DNA of 64,000 bases, taken from positions 20,422-84,421 of the forward strand of contig NZ_BNAW01000042.1 of assembly GCF_014654205.1 (NCBI RefSeq), given 5' to 3'. This document shows, one piece after another, positions 1 through 8,839 of this stretch; within the stretch, counting starts at the first letter, position 1, and every line of letters starts with the position of its first letter. The DNA comes from Amycolatopsis bullii (lineage in GTDB: Bacteria; Actinomycetota; Actinomycetes; Mycobacteriales; Pseudonocardiaceae). The notes beneath the pieces were generated by a model. The model was not told the DNA's origin. It did no database searches and worked only from the letters and a program-made list of their open reading frames with translations. A program made the position numbers and the translations under genes.

Positions 1-193
1 CGACGTGCGTGTAGTCATCGGGTGGCGCGTCGGGCAGGTGCAGGGTGCCGGGCCGGAAGCCGGGACTCCACGCGACCCGGTGGTCGATCCCCGCCTCCGC
101 CAGCGCGGTCCCGGCCGCGCGCAGGCTCAGGACGTCACCCGCCGTGGCTTCTCCGTGCAGAAAACTGGCCCAACCGGTGAGCAGAACTCGCAT
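1..193 (-). CDS. Polysaccharide pyruvyl transferase-like protein, N-terminus only (cut by window edge)
   Basis: Only the first 64 codons are present; the gene runs off the left edge. The translation opens MRVLLTGWASFLHGEATAGD, followed by a conserved-looking AWSPGFRPG stretch. From memory this is the start seen in actinobacterial pyruvyl-transferase-family proteins with a Rossmann-like first strand. In such families the enzyme adds ketal-linked pyruvate to sugars of surface glycans. It is divergent from the decarboxylase gene at 267 across about 70 bases, so both may share a control region and belong to the same glycan locus. The catalytic part is outside the window, so the assignment rests on the first strand-loop region only. 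Confidence 0.5.
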   Translation of the reverse strand, partial: MRVLLTGWASFLHGEATAGDVLSLRAAGTALAEAGIDHRVAWSPGFRPGTLHLPDAPPDDYTHV

Positions 194-266
194 GGTACGA
201 ACGCTTACCCGCTCTTCACCCCGTTACACGGTTTTGCGGTCACCGGAGCCGGGTAGCCGCCACGGC

Positions 267-1232
267 ATGACGAATCCGGGAGTGACCAGGCGGTTCGAGC
301 GTGCGGTGGTGACCGGGGGTGCCGGCTTCGTCGGCGCCCACCTGTGCGAGCTGCTGCTCGAAGAGGACATCGAAGTGATCGCCGTGGACAACCTCGCGAC
401 GTCCTCGGCGGACTCCCTGGACCACCTGCGCCGCCACGACGGGTTCCGGTTCGTGCGCCACGACGTCACGCAGCCGCTGCCGCCGGGCTGCGAGGCCGAC
501 GTCGTGTTCCACCTGGCGTCGGCCGCCTCGCCCCGCGACTACCTGGCCTTGCCGCTGGAAACCCTGCGCGCCGGCTCGTACGGCACCGAGAACGCGCTCG
601 AGCTGGCCCGCCGCTCTCGTGCCCGGTTCGTGCTCGCCTCGACCAGCGAAGTCTACGGCGATCCCTTGGAACACCCGCAGCGTGAAGGGTATTGGGGCAA
701 CGTCAACCCGATCGGCCCGCGCAGTGTCTACGACGAAGCCAAGCGTTACGCCGAAGCGCTGACCTCGGCCTACCGCCGCGAGTTCGGCGTCGACACCGGC
801 ATCGCGCGGATCTTCAACACCTACGGCCCCGGCATGCGCGCCCACGACGGCCGGATGATCCCCGCGTTCCTGGACCAGGCCCTCAAGAACGAGCCGATCA
901 CCGTCACCGGCACCGGCGAACAGACCCGGTCGATCTGCTACGTCGAGGACACCGTCCGCGGCCTGCTGCACCTCGCGCGGTCGGGCCACGCCGGGCCGGT
1001 CAACATCGGCAACCCGCACGAGCTGACCGTCCGCCAGGTGGCGGAGCTCATCAAGGACCTCACCGGCTCCGGTTCGCCCATCGAGTACATCGACGCGGTG
1101 GTCGACGACCCGCAGCGCCGCTGCCCCGACATCACCCTCGCCCGCGAAGCCCTCGGCTGGGAACCGAAGGTCGACGCCGACGACGGCCTCCGTCGCACAG
1201 CGGCGTGGTTCCGGCGTGCGCCGTCGCGCTGA
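267..1232 (+). CDS. NAD-dependent UDP-glucuronate decarboxylase / epimerase (extended SDR)
   Basis: Extended short-chain dehydrogenase of 321 aa. The NAD-binding motif TGGAGFVG is at residues 16-23 and the catalytic triad is S125/T126, Y155 and K159 (YDEAK). The segment SEVYGDPLEHPQ with YWGNVNPIGPRSVYDEAKR is typical of UDP-xylose synthases, which oxidise and decarboxylate UDP-glucuronate. The UDP-glucose dehydrogenase at 6599-7909 would supply that substrate. The ATG at 267 was chosen because the motif begins right after it; the open frame extends further upstream but that part overlaps the divergent gene and has no family similarity. A UDP-glucose 4-epimerase activity is less likely but cannot be excluded by reading. 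Confidence 0.82.
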   Translation: MTNPGVTRRFERAVVTGGAGFVGAHLCELLLEEDIEVIAVDNLATSSADSLDHLRRHDGFRFVRHDVTQPLPPGCEADVVFHLASAASPRDYLALPLETLRAGSYGTENALELARRSRARFVLASTSEVYGDPLEHPQREGYWGNVNPIGPRSVYDEAKRYAEALTSAYRREFGVDTGIARIFNTYGPGMRAHDGRMIPAFLDQALKNEPITVTGTGEQTRSICYVEDTVRGLLHLARSGHAGPVNIGNPHELTVRQVAELIKDLTGSGSPIEYIDAVVDDPQRRCPDITLAREALGWEPKVDADDGLRRTAAWFRRAPSR

Positions 1233-1344
1233 GTAGCGACGCCCAGGGCTTTTGCTCGCGATCGTTTATCAACGACTTCACCGGGTAGCGCTATAGGTGA
1301 GAGCGGGCCTCACGAGTCCGCGCCGAAACGCCAGAGGCAGGTCG

Positions 1345-3018
1345 ATGCGCATACTCGGGATCAACGCCGTCTTCCACGACCCCGCCGCAGCGCTGGTGGT
1401 GGACGGGGAGATCGTCGCCGCGGCGGAGGAAGAACGCTTCAGCCGCCGCAAGCACGGCAAACAGGCAGTGCCGTTCTCCACGTGGGAACAGCCCGCGCAG
1501 GCGGCCGCCTGGTGTCTGGCCCAGGCGGGCTTGTCCGCGAAGGACCTCGACGCCGTCGGGTACTCCTACGACCCCGCGCTGGTCGAGCCGGGACTGGCCG
1601 GCCACGACCCGAGCGGCGAGGAGCTGCGGACGGAGTTCGCCAAGCGGGCGCCCCTGTTCCTGAAGTCCGCTTTGCCCGGACTCGACCCGGGCATCGTCAA
1701 GTTCGTCCGGCACCACGTCGCGCACGCCGCGTCGGCCGCGCTCGCCGCGCCGTTCGGCGACTGCGCCGTGCTCGTCGCCGACGGACGCGGCGAGAGCACG
1801 TCCTACCTGGCCGGCGAGTACCGCGACGGGCGGTTCAAGGAACTGGCGGCGCAGAAGCTGCCGCACTCGCTCGGCCTTCTCTACGAAGACCTCACCGAGC
1901 ACTGCGGCTTCGCGCGGTCCAGTGACGAGTACAAGGTCATGGCGCTCGCCTCCTACGGCAAGCCGGAGTTCCTCGACGAACTCTGCGAGCACGTCCACGT
2001 CACCGGCGACGGCGGCTTCCGCGCCGCCGGCGTCGACCTGGAGGCGCTGGCCCCGCGCCGTAAACCCGGCGAAGAACTCACCCGGCGGCACGCCGATCTA
2101 GCCGCGAGTGTCCAGAAAGTCCTCGAAGACATCCTGCTCGAATTGACGGACTGGCTGCACGAGGCCACCGGCCAGCGCGACCTGGCGCTGGCGGGCGGGA
2201 TCGCGCTCAATTGCGTCGCCAACACGCGGCTGCACGCCGAAGGGCCGTTCGAGCGGATCTGGGTGCAGCCCGCCGCGGGTGACGCGGGCACCGCGCTCGG
2301 CGCGGCCCTGCAGCTGGCGGCCGACGCCGGGGAACGCGGTGCCCCGATGGGAGACGCGGGTCTGGGTCGCGGGTGGACCGACGACGAGCTCGAGGAAATC
2401 CTCATCAAGGCGAAGCTGCCGTACGAACGGCCGGACGACCTCGCCGAGACCGTCGCCGAAGCGCTCGCGAACGACGAAGTGATCGCCTGGTTCCAGGGCC
2501 GGGCCGAGTTCGGCCCGCGGGCGCTCGGGCACCGGTCGTTGCTGGCCCACCCCGGCCGCAAGGCGAACCTCGAGCGGCTCAACGACGTCAAGGGCCGCGA
2601 GCAGTTCCGTCCGGTGGCGCCGATGGTGCGCGCCGAGCGGGCGGCCGAGATCTTCACCCGTGGCCCGCTGCCCAGCCCGTACATGCTGTTCGTGCACGAC
2701 GTCGCCGAAGCCTGGCGCGACCGGATCCCGGCCGTCACCCACGTCGACGGCACGGCTCGCGTGCAGACCGTCGAAGAACGCGAAAACCCGGTGCTGGCGC
2801 GGATGCTGGCCGGTTTCGAGCGCCGGACCGGCCTGCCGGTCGTGATCAACACCAGCCTCAACACCGCGGGCCGTCCGATGGTCGACTCGCCGCGGGACGC
2901 GCTGGAGTGCTTCGGCTCGGCCCCGATCGACCTGCTGGCGCTGGGGCCGTTCGTGCTCCGGCGGCCCCGATCCACCCGAACCGGCGCGGCGTCGCCGGAG
3001 GAGAAGGAGGTGCCGTGA
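1345..3018 (+). CDS. NodU/CmcH-family carbamoyltransferase
   Basis: The 557-aa length is usual for the family that transfers a carbamoyl group from carbamoyl phosphate to a hydroxyl of a sugar or natural product. The N-terminal Kae1/ASKHA-like half begins MRILGINAVFHDPAAAL and carries the metal-binding HHVAH motif at residues 123-127. The C-terminal half contains EFGPRALGHRSLL, the carbamoyl-phosphate site signature. Its stop overlaps the gmhA start by one base (TGATG), so the two are co-translated. The neighbours make sugar nucleotides and transfer sugars, so the likely acceptor is a heptose or other glycan residue rather than an antibiotic. The start at 1345 follows a GGCAGGTCG leader; earlier in-frame codons lack family similarity. 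Confidence 0.88.
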   Translation: MRILGINAVFHDPAAALVVDGEIVAAAEEERFSRRKHGKQAVPFSTWEQPAQAAAWCLAQAGLSAKDLDAVGYSYDPALVEPGLAGHDPSGEELRTEFAKRAPLFLKSALPGLDPGIVKFVRHHVAHAASAALAAPFGDCAVLVADGRGESTSYLAGEYRDGRFKELAAQKLPHSLGLLYEDLTEHCGFARSSDEYKVMALASYGKPEFLDELCEHVHVTGDGGFRAAGVDLEALAPRRKPGEELTRRHADLAASVQKVLEDILLELTDWLHEATGQRDLALAGGIALNCVANTRLHAEGPFERIWVQPAAGDAGTALGAALQLAADAGERGAPMGDAGLGRGWTDDELEEILIKAKLPYERPDDLAETVAEALANDEVIAWFQGRAEFGPRALGHRSLLAHPGRKANLERLNDVKGREQFRPVAPMVRAERAAEIFTRGPLPSPYMLFVHDVAEAWRDRIPAVTHVDGTARVQTVEERENPVLARMLAGFERRTGLPVVINTSLNTAGRPMVDSPRDALECFGSAPIDLLALGPFVLRRPRSTRTGAASPEEKEVP

Positions 3019-3578
3019 TGGAAGACCATCTCGCCGCGTTGGCCCAAGCCGCCGAGCGGACCCGCGAATCCGCCCCCAAGATAACCGCGTGGGGACGGCA
3101 CCTCGCCGGCGTGTTCGAGGCCGGCGGCAAGCTGCTCGCCTGCGGCAACGGCGGCAGCGCGGCCGAGGCCCAGCACCTGACCGGCGAGCTCGTCGGCCGG
3201 TTCCGCCACGAACGCCGACCCCTCTCGGCCATCGCGCTGCACGCGGACACGTCCGCCACCACCGCGATCGTCAACGACTACGGGGACCACGAGGTCTTCG
3301 CCCGCCAGGTGCACGCGCACGGGCGCCCGGGCGACGTGCTGGTGTGCCTGTCCACCAGCGGCGGCAGCCAGAACGTCGTCGCCGCGGCGAAGGCCGCGCA
3401 CGAGCTGGGCGTGACGACGTGGGCCTTGACCGGCCCGGCGCCCAACCCGCTCGCCGCCCTGTGCGACGACGCCGTGACGGTCGAAGCGCCGACCGTCGCG
3501 ACCGTGCAGGAAATGCATCTGGTGCTGGTCCACGGCCTCTGCGCGGCGCTCGACGACGCGCTCGGGGTGACCGCGTGA
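3018..3578 (+). CDS. gmhA: Sedoheptulose-7-phosphate isomerase
   Basis: SIS-domain protein of 186 aa that converts sedoheptulose 7-phosphate to D-glycero-D-manno-heptose 7-phosphate, the first step of ADP-heptose synthesis. The phosphate-binding loop GNGGSAAEA lies at residues 43-51, followed by HLTGELVGRF, and LSTSGGSQNV is at 111-120. These are the family signatures. The length equals that of well-known GmhA proteins. Its ATG overlaps the stop of the carbamoyltransferase and its TGA overlaps the GTG of hldE, so all three are translationally coupled. The presence of the next two pathway steps in the same locus makes the isomerase assignment firm. Confidence 0.9.
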   Translation: MEDHLAALAQAAERTRESAPKITAWGRHLAGVFEAGGKLLACGNGGSAAEAQHLTGELVGRFRHERRPLSAIALHADTSATTAIVNDYGDHEVFARQVHAHGRPGDVLVCLSTSGGSQNVVAAAKAAHELGVTTWALTGPAPNPLAALCDDAVTVEAPTVATVQEMHLVLVHGLCAALDDALGVTA

Positions 3579-4942
3579 AGCCGCTGGTCGTCCTCGGCGA
3601 CACGCTGCTGGACGTCGACGCCGAAGGCACCGCCGAACGGCTGTGCCCGGAGGCGCCGGTCCCGGTGGTCGACCTGACGGCCCGGCGCCGGCGTCCCGGC
3701 GGGGCCGGCCTGGCCGCGCTGCTGGCGGCGCGGTCGGCGGCCGAGGTCGTGCTGGTCACGCCGCTCGGCGCCGACGAGGGCGGCCACGCGCTCACCGGGC
3801 TGCTGGAACCGGACGTCACCGTGCTGCCGCTGCCGCAGCGCGGCACGACGGTGTGCAAGACCCGCGTCCGCGCGGGCGGCCAGTCGTTGCTGCGCCTGGA
3901 TTCCGGCGACGGCACGGCGACCACCGACCCGCTGCCCGCCCGGGTGCACGAAGTCCTCGAAGACGCCGGCGCGATCCTCGTCGCCGACTACGGCCGTGGC
4001 CTCACGCGCCATTCCGACGTCCGGCGGCTGCTGCGGGAGCTGGCCGAGCGGATCCCGATCGTGTGGGACCCGCACCCCCGCGGTGCCCAGCCGGTGCCCG
4101 GCACGCGGCTGGTCACCCCGAACCTCGCCGAGGCGCGCGCGGTGCTGGCCGGCCACGACGAACCGGCCGAGCTCGCCAAGCTGCTGCGCGGCCACTGGCA
4201 CGCCGACGCGGTCGCGGTGACCGTCGGGTCCCGCGGTGCGGTGCTCGCCGACGGCCTCGGCGAGACGACCGTCCCGGTCCCGGTCGCGGCGCGGACACCG
4301 GGCCACACCGCACCCGACACGTGCGGGGCGGGCGACCGGTTCGCCGCCGCGGCCACCGCGGCCCTGCTGGGCGGCGCGGACACGACCGAAGCCGTGGTGA
4401 CCGCGGTCGAGGCGGCCGCCCGGTTCGTCGCCGCGGGTGGCGCGACCGCGCTGTCCACCGACGACGGCCCGGTGCCCGACCCGCAGCCGGCGACCGATGC
4501 CTTCGGCCTCGCCGAGCGGATCCGCGAAACCGGCGGCCGGCTGATCGCCACCGGCGGGTGCTTCGACCTGCTGCACCCCGGGCACGTGAGCCTGCTGCGG
4601 CAGGCGCGCGCCCTCGGCGACGCACTCGTCGTCTGCCTCAATTCCGACGCTTCGGTGCGGGGCCTGAAGGGCCCCGGCCGCCCGCTGGTCCGCGACCGCG
4701 ACCGCGCCCGGCTGCTCACCGCGTTGTCCTTCGTGGACGCCGTCGCCGTCTTCGACGAGCCCTCGCCCACCGCCGTCCTGGAGAAGCTGCGCCCGGACGT
4801 GTGGGTGAAGGGCGGCGACTACGCGGACGCGGACCTGCCCGAACGCGAAGTGGTCGAACGGCACGGCGGCGAGGTCGTGCTCGTCCCGACCGTGCCCGGC
4901 TACTCGACCTCCCGGCTGGTCGCCGCGGCGGCCAGTGCCTGA
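3575..4942 (+). CDS. hldE: Bifunctional heptose-7-phosphate kinase / heptose-1-phosphate adenylyltransferase
   Basis: Two-domain enzyme of 455 aa. The N-terminal PfkB-type sugar kinase (about 1-300) has GDTLLDVDAEG near its start with CPEAPVPVVD, the RfaE-type lid, and the DTCGAGDRF anion-hole motif at 247-255. The C-terminal nucleotidyltransferase (about 325-455) has GGCFDLLHPGH, containing the HxGH motif, and VKGGDY. It phosphorylates heptose 7-phosphate at C1 and, after removal of the 7-phosphate, adenylylates it to ADP-heptose. The GTG start at 3575 overlaps the gmhA stop. The missing phosphatase step is provided by the GmhB domain encoded at 11606-13078. Confidence 0.9.
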   Translation: MKPLVVLGDTLLDVDAEGTAERLCPEAPVPVVDLTARRRRPGGAGLAALLAARSAAEVVLVTPLGADEGGHALTGLLEPDVTVLPLPQRGTTVCKTRVRAGGQSLLRLDSGDGTATTDPLPARVHEVLEDAGAILVADYGRGLTRHSDVRRLLRELAERIPIVWDPHPRGAQPVPGTRLVTPNLAEARAVLAGHDEPAELAKLLRGHWHADAVAVTVGSRGAVLADGLGETTVPVPVAARTPGHTAPDTCGAGDRFAAAATAALLGGADTTEAVVTAVEAAARFVAAGGATALSTDDGPVPDPQPATDAFGLAERIRETGGRLIATGGCFDLLHPGHVSLLRQARALGDALVVCLNSDASVRGLKGPGRPLVRDRDRARLLTALSFVDAVAVFDEPSPTAVLEKLRPDVWVKGGDYADADLPEREVVERHGGEVVLVPTVPGYSTSRLVAAAASA

Positions 4943-4978
4943 CCCCAGCGCCTGATCCTCTGCCCGCGAAGGAGAGCG

Positions 4979-5665
4979 ATGCGACCCCTCGGCAACATCC
5001 TGATCACCGGTGGCGCGTCCGGTCTCGGCGCCGCCACCGTCGACGCCGTCCGCAAGGCGGGCGGCACCCCGTACATCCTCGACCGCGTCCGTCCCGAGGA
5101 CCCGGCGGAGTACGTCGAAGCCGACCTGACCGACACCGCCGCCACCGAGGCCGCGGTGCGTGAGCTCGCCGAACGCGCGGGCGGCCTCGACGGCGTCTTC
5201 ACCGCCGCCGGCACCGACGCCTGCGGGCCACTCGGCGAAGTGTCCACAGAGGACTGGGAGCGGGTCGTCAAGGTGAACCTGTTCGGCACGGCCGCGGTGA
5301 TCCGCGCCGCGCTCCCCTTCCTCGAGCGCTCGCACGGCACGGTCGTCACCGTCGCGTCCACCCTGGGCATCAAGGCGGTGAGCGACGCGACCGCCTACTG
5401 CGCCTCGAAGTTCGGCGTCGTCGGCTTCACCCGGGCGCTGGCCGCCGAGCTGGCCGGGCGGGTCGGCGTCACCCTGCTCATCCCGGGCGGGATGTGGACG
5501 CACTTCTTCGACGACCGCACCGACCAGTACAAGCCGCCGCCGGACGCGAAGCTCAACCAGCCCGAGCACGTCGCGAACACGGTGGTCTTCGCGTTGCAGC
5601 AGCCGCCCGGCGCCGAGGTGCGCGAGCTGGTCGTGTGCGCGTCCGAGGAGGGGTCGTGGCCGTGA
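4979..5665 (+). CDS. Short-chain dehydrogenase/reductase of the glycan locus
   Basis: Classical SDR of 228 aa. The cofactor motif TGGASGLG is near the N-terminus and the YCASK (YxxxK) active site is in the C-terminal half. An AAGGAGAGCG leader lies directly before the ATG. It sits between hldE and a GT9 gene, and its stop overlaps that gene's GTG start, so it probably modifies the heptose or another sugar used for the same glycan. It is not HldD: the ADP-heptose 6-epimerase is an extended SDR with a different signature. The exact substrate cannot be told from sequence. Confidence 0.75.
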   Translation: MRPLGNILITGGASGLGAATVDAVRKAGGTPYILDRVRPEDPAEYVEADLTDTAATEAAVRELAERAGGLDGVFTAAGTDACGPLGEVSTEDWERVVKVNLFGTAAVIRAALPFLERSHGTVVTVASTLGIKAVSDATAYCASKFGVVGFTRALAAELAGRVGVTLLIPGGMWTHFFDDRTDQYKPPPDAKLNQPEHVANTVVFALQQPPGAEVRELVVCASEEGSWP

Positions 5666-6606
5666 GCTCCGCGGTCCTCGTCCTGCGCGCGCTCGGCGTC
5701 GGGGACCTGCTGACGGCGGTCCCCGCGCTGCGCGCCCTGCGGGCGGCGTACCCGGGCGAACGGCTGGTGCTGGCCGCGCCGGAGCAGCTGCGCGACCTGG
5801 TCGGGCTGATCGACGCGGTCGACGAGCTGCTGCCCACGCCCGGGCTCGGCGAACTCGCCTGGCCCGGCCCGCCGCCGCGGCTCGCGGTGAACCTGCACGG
5901 CAGCGGCCCCGAGAGCATCCACGACCTCCTGGACACCGACCCGGCGGAGCTGCTGACCCACCGCCACCCGGACTTCCCCGACGTCCCCGGGCTCGACTGG
6001 CGCGACGACGTGCACGAAGTCGACCGCTGGTGCCGGCTCGTCGAGTACCACCACGTGGAGGCCGACCGCTCCGCCCTGCACCTGCCGGTGCCGCCGGGCC
6101 CGAGCCCGGCACCGGACGCCGTCGTGGTGCACCCCGGCGCGGCGTTCCCGGCCCGGCGCTGGCCGCCCGAGCGGTTCGCGACCGTCGTCCGGGACCTCGC
6201 CGCCCGCGGGCACCGCGTCGTGCTCACCGGCAGCGCCGCCGAACGCGACCTGGCCGTTTCGATCGCCGAAGCAGCCGGGCTCGGCGAAGACGCCGTGCTG
6301 GCGGGACGCACGGGCCTGGCGGAACTGGCCGCGCTGGTGGCCGGGGCGGCGCTGGTCGTCTGCGGCGACACCGGCGTCGGGCACCTCGCCACCGCGTTCG
6401 GCACGCCGTCGGTGCTGCTGTTCGGCCCGACCCCGCCCCGGTTGTGGGGCCCACCGCCGTCGGCGCGGCAGCACGTCGTGCTGTGGGCCGGAAACGTCGG
6501 CGACCCCCACGGCACGGAACCCGACGGCGGGTTGCTGCTGCTCGGCGAAGAGCGCGTGCTGGCCGCGACGCGGTCGGCCCTGGAGATGCGGGTGGCCCAT
6601 GGGTGA
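5662..6606 (+). CDS. Glycosyltransferase family 9 (heptosyltransferase-like)
   Basis: GT9 protein of 314 aa. It starts VSSAVLVLRALGVGDLLTAVPALRAL, the typical donor-side first strand of ADP-heptose transferases. A VVHPGAAFPARRWP segment begins the C-terminal Rossmann domain, and VCGDTGVGHLATAFGTPSVLLFGPTPP forms the nucleotide-sugar site. GTG 5662 is preferred over GTG 5656 because the GAGGAGGGG ribosome site at 5645-5653 then has normal spacing and the codon overlaps the preceding stop. In a locus making ADP-heptose this is the natural candidate for heptose transfer onto a surface glycan. It overlaps the next gene by 8 bases. Confidence 0.85.
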   Translation: MSSAVLVLRALGVGDLLTAVPALRALRAAYPGERLVLAAPEQLRDLVGLIDAVDELLPTPGLGELAWPGPPPRLAVNLHGSGPESIHDLLDTDPAELLTHRHPDFPDVPGLDWRDDVHEVDRWCRLVEYHHVEADRSALHLPVPPGPSPAPDAVVVHPGAAFPARRWPPERFATVVRDLAARGHRVVLTGSAAERDLAVSIAEAAGLGEDAVLAGRTGLAELAALVAGAALVVCGDTGVGHLATAFGTPSVLLFGPTPPRLWGPPPSARQHVVLWAGNVGDPHGTEPDGGLLLLGEERVLAATRSALEMRVAHG

Positions 6607-7909
6607 GCACATCGGGATCGTCGGCGCGGGTTACGTCGGCCTGACCAGTGCCGCCTGTTTCTCGCGTCTCGGGCACCGCGTCACCTGCGTGGACGCCGAC
6701 GTGTCCAAAGTGGACGAACTGGGCCGGGGCGTGGTGTCGATCGCCGAGCCCGGCCTGGCCGAGCTGGTCGGCCAGGGACTCGCCGATCGGACGCTGAGCT
6801 TCACCACCGCGCAGGCCGAACTCTACGGCGCGGACCTCGTCTTCCTGTGCCTGCCGACGCCGCCCGCCGAAGACGGGCGCCCCGACCTCGGCGTGCTCGA
6901 ACAGGTCGTGCCCCAGCTCGGGCGGCTGCTGCGGCCCGGCTGCGTGCTGGTCACCAAGTCGACCGTGCCGGTCGGCACCGCGGCCCGGCTGCCCCGCCTG
7001 CTGGGCCGGGACGACCTGCCGGTGGTGGCCAACCCGGAGTTCCTCCGCGAAGGTCACGCCGTCGAAGACTTCCTGCACCCGGACCGGGTCGTCGTCGGCA
7101 CCGACCCGGCGGATTCCCCGGCGGCGCGGCGGGTCGCGCGGCTGTACGAGCCGACCGGCGCGCCGGTGGTGGCCACCGACTCGGCCAGCGCCGAACTCGC
7201 GAAGTACGCGAGCAACGCCTTCCTGGCCGTGAAGCTGTCCTATGTGAACGTCCTGGCCGAGCTGTGCGAGCGGTTCGGCGCGGACGTCCGCGAGGTCTCG
7301 CGCACGATGGGCCTCGACGCGCGGATCGGCCCCGAGTTCCTCGCGCCGGGCCCCGGCTGGGGCGGGTCGTGCCTGCCGAAGGACACCTCGGCGCTGCTGC
7401 ACGCGGCCGAATCGGCGGGCGTCGACTTCGGCATCCTGCGCGACGCGGTCCGCGTCAACGCCCGGCAGCGCGCCCGGGTGGTACGGGCCGTGCGGCAGGC
7501 CGTCACCGGTTCGCCCGCCGGATCCCTCGCCGGGGTCCGCCTCGGCCTGCTGGGCCTGGCGTTCAAGGCGGGCACCGGCGACCTGCGCGACTCCCCCGCC
7601 CTCGCGGTGGCCGACGACCTGGCCCGCGCCGGTGCGGAGCTGACCGCGCACGACCCCGCCGTCGCCTGTGTGCCCGGCACGAGCTCGGTCCAGGTCGTCG
7701 ACGACCCGTACCTGGTGGCCAAGGACGCCGCGGCGATCGTCGTGCTCACCGAGTGGCCCGAATTCCGGGACCTCGACTGGGCGCGGCTGGCCGCGTCGGC
7801 GGACCGGGCGGTCGTCGTCGACACCCGCAACCTGCTCGATCCCGACGTCCTCGCCGAGGCGGGGTTCGCCCACCTCGGCGTCGGCACCCATCCCCGGAGG
7901 CAGTCATGA
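6599..7909 (+). CDS. ugd: UDP-glucose 6-dehydrogenase
   Basis: UDP-glucose/GDP-mannose dehydrogenase of 436 aa that makes UDP-glucuronate by two NAD-dependent oxidations. The N-terminal Rossmann motif is GIVGAGYVGL. Central features are VTKSTVPVGT and NPEFLREGHAVEDFLHPDR, and the catalytic cysteine is C258 in GGSCLPKD. The C-terminal UDP-binding domain contains GLAFKAGTGDLRDSPA. The start lies inside the end of the GT9 gene and the stop overlaps the next ATG. With the decarboxylase at 267-1232 it gives a two-step UDP-glucose to UDP-xylose route in one locus. Confidence 0.92.
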   Translation: MGEHIGIVGAGYVGLTSAACFSRLGHRVTCVDADVSKVDELGRGVVSIAEPGLAELVGQGLADRTLSFTTAQAELYGADLVFLCLPTPPAEDGRPDLGVLEQVVPQLGRLLRPGCVLVTKSTVPVGTAARLPRLLGRDDLPVVANPEFLREGHAVEDFLHPDRVVVGTDPADSPAARRVARLYEPTGAPVVATDSASAELAKYASNAFLAVKLSYVNVLAELCERFGADVREVSRTMGLDARIGPEFLAPGPGWGGSCLPKDTSALLHAAESAGVDFGILRDAVRVNARQRARVVRAVRQAVTGSPAGSLAGVRLGLLGLAFKAGTGDLRDSPALAVADDLARAGAELTAHDPAVACVPGTSSVQVVDDPYLVAKDAAAIVVLTEWPEFRDLDWARLAASADRAVVVDTRNLLDPDVLAEAGFAHLGVGTHPRRQS

Positions 7910-8511
7910 CCCTGCGCGTCCTCGCGCTGACCTGCACGCTCAAGCCGTCGCCCGCCAAGTCGAGCAGCGACCTCATCGCCCGGCAGCTGCTGGAGGGGTT
8001 CGCCGAACGCGGCGCCACCGGCGAGCTGGTGCGGGTGGTCGACCACGACGTCCGCCCCGGCGTGGAGGCCGACATGGGCAACGGGGACGCGTGGCCGGAC
8101 ATCCGGCGGAAGATCGCCGCGGCCGACATCCTGCTGATCGCCACCCCGACGTGGGTCGGCCACATGTCGAGCGTCGCGCAGCGGGTCCTGGAGCGCCTCG
8201 ACGCGGAGCTGTCCGAAACGGACGACGAAGGCCGGCCGGCGATGTTCGGCAAGGTCGGCGTGGCCGCGGTCGTCGGCAACGAGGACGGCGCACACAAGAT
8301 CATCGCGGACCTGTTTCAGGCGCTGAACGACGTCGGGTTCACGGTGCCGGCCCAGGGCGCGACCTACTGGAACGGCGAAGCCATGCAGGGCGGCGACTAC
8401 CAGGACCTCGAGGAGACGCCCGAAGCCGTGGCCTCGACGAACGCGACCTTGGTCCGCAACGCCGTCCACCTCGCCGAGCTGTTGCGCGCGCAGCAGTACC
8501 CGGCCAAGTGA
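7906..8511 (+). CDS. NADPH-dependent FMN reductase / flavodoxin-fold protein
   Basis: Flavodoxin-like protein of 201 aa. The N-terminal strand VLALTCTLKPS leads into a serine-rich loop (SPAKSSSD) that would hold the FMN phosphate, and TPTWVGHMSSVAQ forms the isoalloxazine-binding loop. ATG 7906 overlaps the ugd stop, so it is the last gene of this operon. A redox role in sugar modification is possible, but similar flavoproteins occur in many unrelated settings. About 100 bases of non-coding sequence follow before the next small gene. Confidence 0.72.
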   Translation: MTLRVLALTCTLKPSPAKSSSDLIARQLLEGFAERGATGELVRVVDHDVRPGVEADMGNGDAWPDIRRKIAAADILLIATPTWVGHMSSVAQRVLERLDAELSETDDEGRPAMFGKVGVAAVVGNEDGAHKIIADLFQALNDVGFTVPAQGATYWNGEAMQGGDYQDLEETPEAVASTNATLVRNAVHLAELLRAQQYPAK

Positions 8512-8609
8512 TTACGCCGTTCGAGTGACATCACTGCGCCGGACGAGTGTGGTGCAGGACACGTGGGTAACCCAGCGGGACCTTCCATCCGCGTCAGGGG
8601 GCTCCACCC

Positions 8610-8789
8610 ATGTCGAACCGAGTCATGATCAGCCGTGACAGCAAGCCGATTCCCTGCGAGGAGTGCGGCCTGCCCACGTTGCACGTCGCGCGCCTGGTGT
8701 CCGGGGACGGCACGCTGCTGGGCCAGACGATGGTGTGCACGGCCTGCCGCCGGCACCGCTCGGAAGCCGAAGCCGTCGCGATCCAGTAG
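8610..8789 (+). CDS. Small zinc-ribbon-like protein, function unknown
   Basis: A 59-aa open frame with two cysteine pairs, CEEC (residues 16-19) and CTAC (43-46), 23 residues apart. This spacing suits a small zinc ribbon. The upstream CAGGGGGCTCCACCC may act as a weak ribosome site. A strong hairpin terminator follows 12 bases after the stop, which supports a real transcribed unit. No family is recognised with confidence; it resembles small cysteine-rich proteins common in Pseudonocardiaceae. Confidence 0.6.
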   Translation: MSNRVMISRDSKPIPCEECGLPTLHVARLVSGDGTLLGQTMVCTACRRHRSEAEAVAIQ

Positions 8790-8800
8790 CTTTTGCCCGG

Positions 8801-8839
8801 GTGAAGGCCGCCTCTCCGGAGGCGGCCTTCACCGTTTTT
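8801..8839. terminator. Bidirectional rho-independent terminator
   Basis: Perfect 14-bp stem (8801-8814 with 8819-8832) and a TCCG loop, followed on the plus strand by five T at 8835-8839. It serves the small zinc-ribbon gene and also covers the stop codon (8829-8831) of the convergent FUSC gene. Confidence 0.88.

Noticed and set aside
4979..5665. HldD epimerase completing the L,D-heptose pathway
   Set aside because: The protein is a classical 228-aa SDR; HldD is an extended SDR with different cofactor and active-site spacing.
3278..6112. Very long open frames (over 500 codons) opposite the heptose and UGDH genes
   Set aside because: High G+C content keeps antisense frames open. They are Arg/Pro/Ala-rich, have no family motifs, and the plus-strand genes are clearly real.
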